Positions 62,685 through 64,000 of a DNA stretch of 64,000 bases are shown here, in pieces. The position numbers were made by a program, and so were the translations under genes. Below the pieces are notes generated by a model. It saw only the letters and a program-made list of their open reading frames with translations, had not been told where the DNA came from and did not search any database. Source of the stretch: Rhizobium sophoriradicis (GTDB taxonomy: Bacteria > Pseudomonadota > Alphaproteobacteria > Rhizobiales > Rhizobiaceae); NCBI RefSeq assembly GCF_003939025.1, contig NZ_RQIH01000002.1, positions 1 through 64,000 of the forward strand, in the 5' to 3' direction. Each line of letters opens with the position of its first letter. Within the stretch, counting starts at the first letter, position 1.

Positions 62685-63926
62685 TTAGGTTGCAGGCACG
62701 GGCGCGGAGTGCCCTTGGCGCGACAGTTGCTTGACGGACAGGTGCATCCAGATGAGCGAGATCGCGACGATTGCGAAGAGCAGCAGGAAGCAGCTGGACC
62801 AGAGGCCCGTCATGTCCTTGAGGAGGCCGAAGGCGATCGGCAGGATGAAACCGCCGAGACCGCCCATCATGCCGACGACGCCGCCGACGGCGCCGACGCT
62901 GTCGGGATAGTAGCCCGGAATGTGCTTGTAGACGGCGGCCTTGCCGAGGCTCATGAAGAAGCCCAGCACGAAGATGACGGCGATGAAGATGACGGGTGTG
63001 ATTGTCGCGACCGGCAGCGACAGGATGAGCGTGGCCACGGCCGACACGGCGAACATTGCGTACATCACGCTGCGTGCGCCCTTCTTATCGGACAGCACGC
63101 CGCCGAAGGCCCGGAAGATGCTGCCGGGGATCGAGTAGGCCGCCGCGATCATGCCGGCAGTTTCGAGGTTGAAGCCGTAGACGCCGACCAGATAGCGCGG
63201 CAGCCACAGCGACAGGGCGACGAAGCCGCCGAAGGCGAAGAAATAGTAGAGCGAGAAGCGCCAGACCTGGACGTTCTGCAGCGGTGCGAATTCCTGGGCT
63301 AGGCTCTTCGAAGCGGCGCCGCGCTCGCGGCGAAGACGGAAGGCCGGATCGTCCGTGGTGGTGAACCAAAAGACGATGGCCATCACCGCCAGACAGACGG
63401 CCCAGATTTCCGCAACCGCCTGCCAGCCCCAGGCGAGCAGAACGAAGGGAGCGGCGAATTTGGTCACAGCCGCGCCGACATTGCCGGCGCCGAAGATGCC
63501 GAGCGCCGTTCCCTGCTTCTCCGCCGGGAAGAACGGCGAGACATAGGCGACACCGACCGCGAAGGAGCCGCCGGCAAGCCCGACGCCGAGGCCGGCGATC
63601 AGCATCTGCGTATAGGTGTGGGCGTAGGAGAGCAGGAAGGTCGCCACTGCGGCGGCAAGCATCGTGAGCGTGTAAACGAGACGGCCACCGTAACGCCCCG
63701 TCCAGATACCGAGCACGATGCGCACGAGCGAACCGGTCAGAACCGGAGTGCCGATCAACAATCCGAACTCAGCCTCGTTGAGGTTGAGCTCCTGCTTGAT
63801 GCGGACGCCGATGATCGCAAAGATCGTCCAGACGGCGAAACAGAGGGTGAAGGCAACCGTGGAGATCCACAATGCTTTGGCTGGTTCGCCGGCGGACATA
63901 GGCTTCGCTTTCTCGATGACAGACAT
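62685..63926 (-). CDS. narK: Nitrate/nitrite transporter (NarK family MFS)
   Basis: 413 residues from ATG 63926, which has GGAGAAGCC directly upstream; an in-frame start at 63947 is weaker. Twelve hydrophobic helices are seen, with the nitrate signature regions GLAGGSFAVGVAYVSPFFP (about 130) and GMMGGLGGFILPIAFG (about 355). It imports nitrate and may export nitrite. It is the first gene of the nas operon. A T-run and half of a hairpin lie about 50 bases upstream, at the window edge. Confidence 0.92.
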   Translation of the reverse strand: MSVIEKAKPMSAGEPAKALWISTVAFTLCFAVWTIFAIIGVRIKQELNLNEAEFGLLIGTPVLTGSLVRIVLGIWTGRYGGRLVYTLTMLAAAVATFLLSYAHTYTQMLIAGLGVGLAGGSFAVGVAYVSPFFPAEKQGTALGIFGAGNVGAAVTKFAAPFVLLAWGWQAVAEIWAVCLAVMAIVFWFTTTDDPAFRLRRERGAASKSLAQEFAPLQNVQVWRFSLYYFFAFGGFVALSLWLPRYLVGVYGFNLETAGMIAAAYSIPGSIFRAFGGVLSDKKGARSVMYAMFAVSAVATLILSLPVATITPVIFIAVIFVLGFFMSLGKAAVYKHIPGYYPDSVGAVGGVVGMMGGLGGFILPIAFGLLKDMTGLWSSCFLLLFAIVAISLIWMHLSVKQLSRQGHSAPVPAT

Positions 63927-63974
63927 GGCTTCTCCGTGGCCCGACAAGGTCGCGCCGATCCATCGCTGGGGGTT

Positions 63975-64000
63975 AAAAACAAAAAAGCCGCTGGTCAGGC
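63975..64000 (-). terminator. Partial leader terminator upstream of narK (cut by window edge)
   Basis: On the minus strand the sequence reads GCCTGACCAGCGGC then TTTTTTGTTTTT (64000 to 63975). This is the 3' arm and T-run of an intrinsic terminator in the leader of the narK operon; the 5' arm is outside the window. Such attenuators are the target of NasT-type antiterminators in rhizobia. Confidence 0.55.

Noticed and set aside
61476..63302. 608-codon plus-strand frame over nirB and narK
   Set aside because: Antisense shadow; His/Asp-rich low-complexity composition typical of reversed GC-rich coding sequence.

Overview
The window looks like a chromosomal segment of a Rhizobiales alphaproteobacterium, most likely Rhizobium of the etli/leguminosarum group. 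The basis is uniformly GC-rich coding sequence, typical rhizobial families (BA14K repeat protein, MEKHLA protein, DUF883-tailed protein, B12-dependent ribonucleotide reductase, assimilatory narK-nirBD-nasA operon), alphaproteobacterial general-stress type promoters and adjacent GC-rich genes with short overlaps. This assignment is from gene content, not from a database search. No insertion sequence, prophage, CRISPR array or rRNA operon was seen.

Layout. 1-6623: tail of a sugar-type ABC ATPase followed by four tightly spaced oxidoreductase genes (two GMC flavoenzymes, one Gfo/Idh/MocA dehydrogenase, one fumarate-reductase-like flavoprotein), probably one catabolic unit of unknown substrate. 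6625-17092: small stress and envelope proteins around a NarL/FixJ-type two-component system, plus exonuclease III, a GFA-type protein, a methyltransferase, a protein with a HARP-like repeat and an L,D-transpeptidase; several upstream regions carry GGAAC-N16/17-NGTT motifs like EcfG (general stress) promoters. 17136-23410: phenylalanine/tyrosine degradation (phhA, hppD, hmgA, fumarylacetoacetase, maiA) with two Lrp/AsnC regulators. 23466-27243: MEKHLA protein, ClpP-like exported protein, patatin lipase, SixA-like phosphatase. 27244-28405: a short AT-richer insert with two unrecognised genes. 28406-35264: nrdJ with tandem NrdR boxes, xanthine phosphoribosyltransferase, universal stress protein, MoCF-domain protein. 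35532-47840: tRNA-Leu(UAA), threonine ammonia-lyase, a diguanylate cyclase, azoreductase/LysR pair, a Tat-exported nucleotidase, a PilZ protein, a DMT exporter and an AsnC-regulated alanine dehydrogenase. 47902-52471: MFS carrier and the cysK-alaX-sseA-GNAT operon.

52630-55488 is the most unusual part. A ChrR-like cupin gene and an SDR gene lie next to a fused, frameshifted scar of a photolyase gene and a cyclopropane-fatty-acid synthase gene. The chrR-like gene and the photolyase remnant both have the same bipartite motif, TGATCC-N16-CGTA, upstream. That is the gene set and the promoter form of the ECF11/ChrR singlet-oxygen regulon, but no sigma gene is present here. The locus appears to be a decayed photo-oxidative stress island.

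57219-64000: the assimilatory nitrate operon read right to left (narK-nirB-nirD-nasA), with part of a terminator hairpin at the window edge in the leader, as expected for NasT-type antitermination control.
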